From NCBI GenBank assembly GCA_003483125.1, contig DMWU01000037.1, positions 1-6,069 of the forward strand: DNA of 6,069 nucleotides, given 5' to 3'. Origin of the DNA: Erythrobacter sp. (GTDB lineage: Bacteria > Pseudomonadota > Alphaproteobacteria > Sphingomonadales > Sphingomonadaceae). The translations under genes were made by a program, and so were the position numbers. The notes under the pieces are model-generated. The model was not told the origin of the DNA and ran no database searches. It worked only from the letters and a program-made list of their open reading frames with translations. How positions within the stretch are numbered: position 1 is the stretch's first letter; the number at the start of each line of letters is the position of its first letter. Shown in pieces: positions 5,027 through 6,069 of this stretch.

Positions 5027-6069
5027 CAGGCTGCGCGCTCGAAGATAGCGGCCATGCCTTGCCCGCCGCCGATACACATAGTCTCGAGGCCATAGCGCAC
5101 TTCGCGCCGCTGCATTTCATGAGCCATATCGGCAAGGATGCGCCCGCCTGTCGCACCAATCGGATGGCCCAGCGAAATGCCCGACCCATTGACGTTGAGG
5201 ATATCGCGGCGGCCATCATCATCCGACCAGCCCCACCCCTTGAGTACTGCCAGAACCTGAGGTGCGAATGCCTCGTTCAATTCGACCAGGCCAATGTCGT
5301 CCCAACTGATACCGGTGCGTGCAAAGAGGCGCTCGACTGCCGGGACTGGTCCGATACCCATACGGCTGGGATCACAACCGGCAGCAGCCCAGCCATTGAA
5401 CCACAGCATGGGTTCAAGGCCCAATTTCTCTAGCTTGTCTTCTGCCACGACCAGGCAGGCCGCTGCCGCATCATTCTGCTGGCTGGCATTGCCTGCCGTC
5501 ACAATCGCATCGGGATCACGCCTGGTATCGATGGCGCGCAAGGCGCCAAGAGAATCTAACGATGCATCTGCGCGATAGCCCTCGTCGCGATCAAAAATCT
5601 TCGGGTCGCCGCGACGTTGTGGCACCTCGACCGGGACAAGCTGTTCGTCAAACTTACCTTCATCCCAGGCCTTTGCGGCATTCTGGTGCGAACGCACAGC
5701 AAATGCGTCAGCCGCCTCGCGGGTGATGTCATAATCCTTGGCGAGGTTTTCGGCAGTCTCGATCATACCGGTTATTACCCCAAACCGCTCGATCGGCTGG
5801 CTCATCAGCCGTCCTCGCGTCAGCCGGTCGTGCAGCTTCATATCGCCCATGCGCACACCGCCGCGCAAATCGGTGGTGTAATGTTCGACATTGGACATGC
5901 TTTCGCAGCCACCCGCTACAACCATGTCTGCCATTCCGGTTTCGACCATCATGGCCGCGGTGGCGACAGCCTGCAGACCCGATCCGCAGCGCCGGTCAAG
6001 CTGGAAGCCGGGTACCTCCAGCGGAAGATCGGCTGCGAGCCACGACCAGTGGCCGATCGCAGGCGCCTC
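5026..6069 (-). CDS. Thiolase (acetyl-CoA C-acyltransferase/3-ketoacyl-CoA thiolase), N-terminus off the right edge
   Basis: This enzyme catalyses thiolytic cleavage of 3-ketoacyl-CoA to acetyl-CoA and a shortened acyl-CoA, or the reverse condensation. The reading frame stays open to the window end, so the internal ATG at 5952 is not the start: upstream codons encode a standard thiolase stretch including DRRCGSGLQAV. 347 residues are visible. The catalytic cysteine (5986-5988) is visible residue 28 and normally sits near residue 90, so about 60 residues are missing. The rest of the active site is intact: NEAFA (5263-5277), the GHP histidine (5164-5166) and the second cysteine in ETMCIGGGQG (5074-5076). 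The C-terminus FERAA ends at a TGA sharing one base with the hydratase ATG. The pair is an operon for acyl-CoA breakdown. Chain-length preference cannot be told, so no symbol is given. Confidence 0.96.
   Translation of the reverse strand, partial: EAPAIGHWSWLAADLPLEVPGFQLDRRCGSGLQAVATAAMMVETGMADMVVAGGCESMSNVEHYTTDLRGGVRMGDMKLHDRLTRGRLMSQPIERFGVITGMIETAENLAKDYDITREAADAFAVRSHQNAAKAWDEGKFDEQLVPVEVPQRRGDPKIFDRDEGYRADASLDSLGALRAIDTRRDPDAIVTAGNASQQNDAAAACLVVAEDKLEKLGLEPMLWFNGWAAAGCDPSRMGIGPVPAVERLFARTGISWDDIGLVELNEAFAPQVLAVLKGWGWSDDDGRRDILNVNGSGISLGHPIGATGGRILADMAHEMQRREVRYGLETMCIGGGQGMAAIFERAA

Noticed and set aside
5027..5077. Longer hydratase start 17 codons upstream
   Set aside because: It would add arginine-rich residues read from the other frame of the thiolase C-terminus. 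The ATG at 5026 gives the family N-terminus and a TGATG coupling.
4768..5433. Plus-strand open frame of 221 codons opposite the thiolase and hydratase
   Set aside because: It spans two well-supported genes in antisense, has no recognisable domain and an Arg/Cys/Pro-rich composition, as expected for a shadow frame in GC-rich DNA.

Overview
The window looks like ordinary chromosomal DNA of an alphaproteobacterium. Protein style (an M13 peptidase ending in IKIW, a Pseudomonas-type PPK2, and a two-half FAS1-like/MaoC hydratase coupled to a thiolase) and the moderately high GC suggest Sphingomonadales (Erythrobacter/Sphingomonas-like). That placement is inference from family resemblance, not from any marker gene. 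Seven protein genes fill almost the whole window. No RNA gene, insertion sequence, phage gene or CRISPR array is visible, and no stretch over about 100 bases lies outside a gene.

Left block, + strand (1-2385): the 3' part of a zinc M13-family metallopeptidase (its N-terminal part lies off the left edge); an 85-base gap holding a two-part inverted repeat; uppP (undecaprenyl-diphosphatase, recycling of the cell-wall lipid carrier); and, 27 bases on, a small three-helix membrane protein of the GlsB/YeaQ/YmgE type. The last two probably share a transcript and are envelope functions.

Middle block (2395-4172): phhA (phenylalanine 4-hydroxylase, - strand) and ppk2 (polyphosphate kinase 2, + strand) are divergent. 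The 56 bases between their best starts hold the best regulatory signal of the window. This is a 20-base palindrome with 9 of 10 pairs matching, overlapping the -10 element and the start codon of phhA. It lies beside a TTGTCT-N17-TATAGT promoter that would give phhA an almost leaderless transcript.

Right block, - strand (4175-6069): a thiolase, running off the right edge and lacking only about its first 60 residues, is followed with a one-base stop/start overlap (TGATG) by a two-half hot-dog-fold hydratase/dehydratase. The pair is best read as part of an acyl-CoA degradation operon: the hydratase handles enoyl/3-hydroxyacyl-CoA and the thiolase cleaves 3-ketoacyl-CoA. This operon converges on ppk2 with only two bases between the stop codons.

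I did not find a previously undescribed system. The items most worth checking are the phhA/ppk2 operator-promoter, the inverted repeat upstream of uppP, and the start-site corrections.
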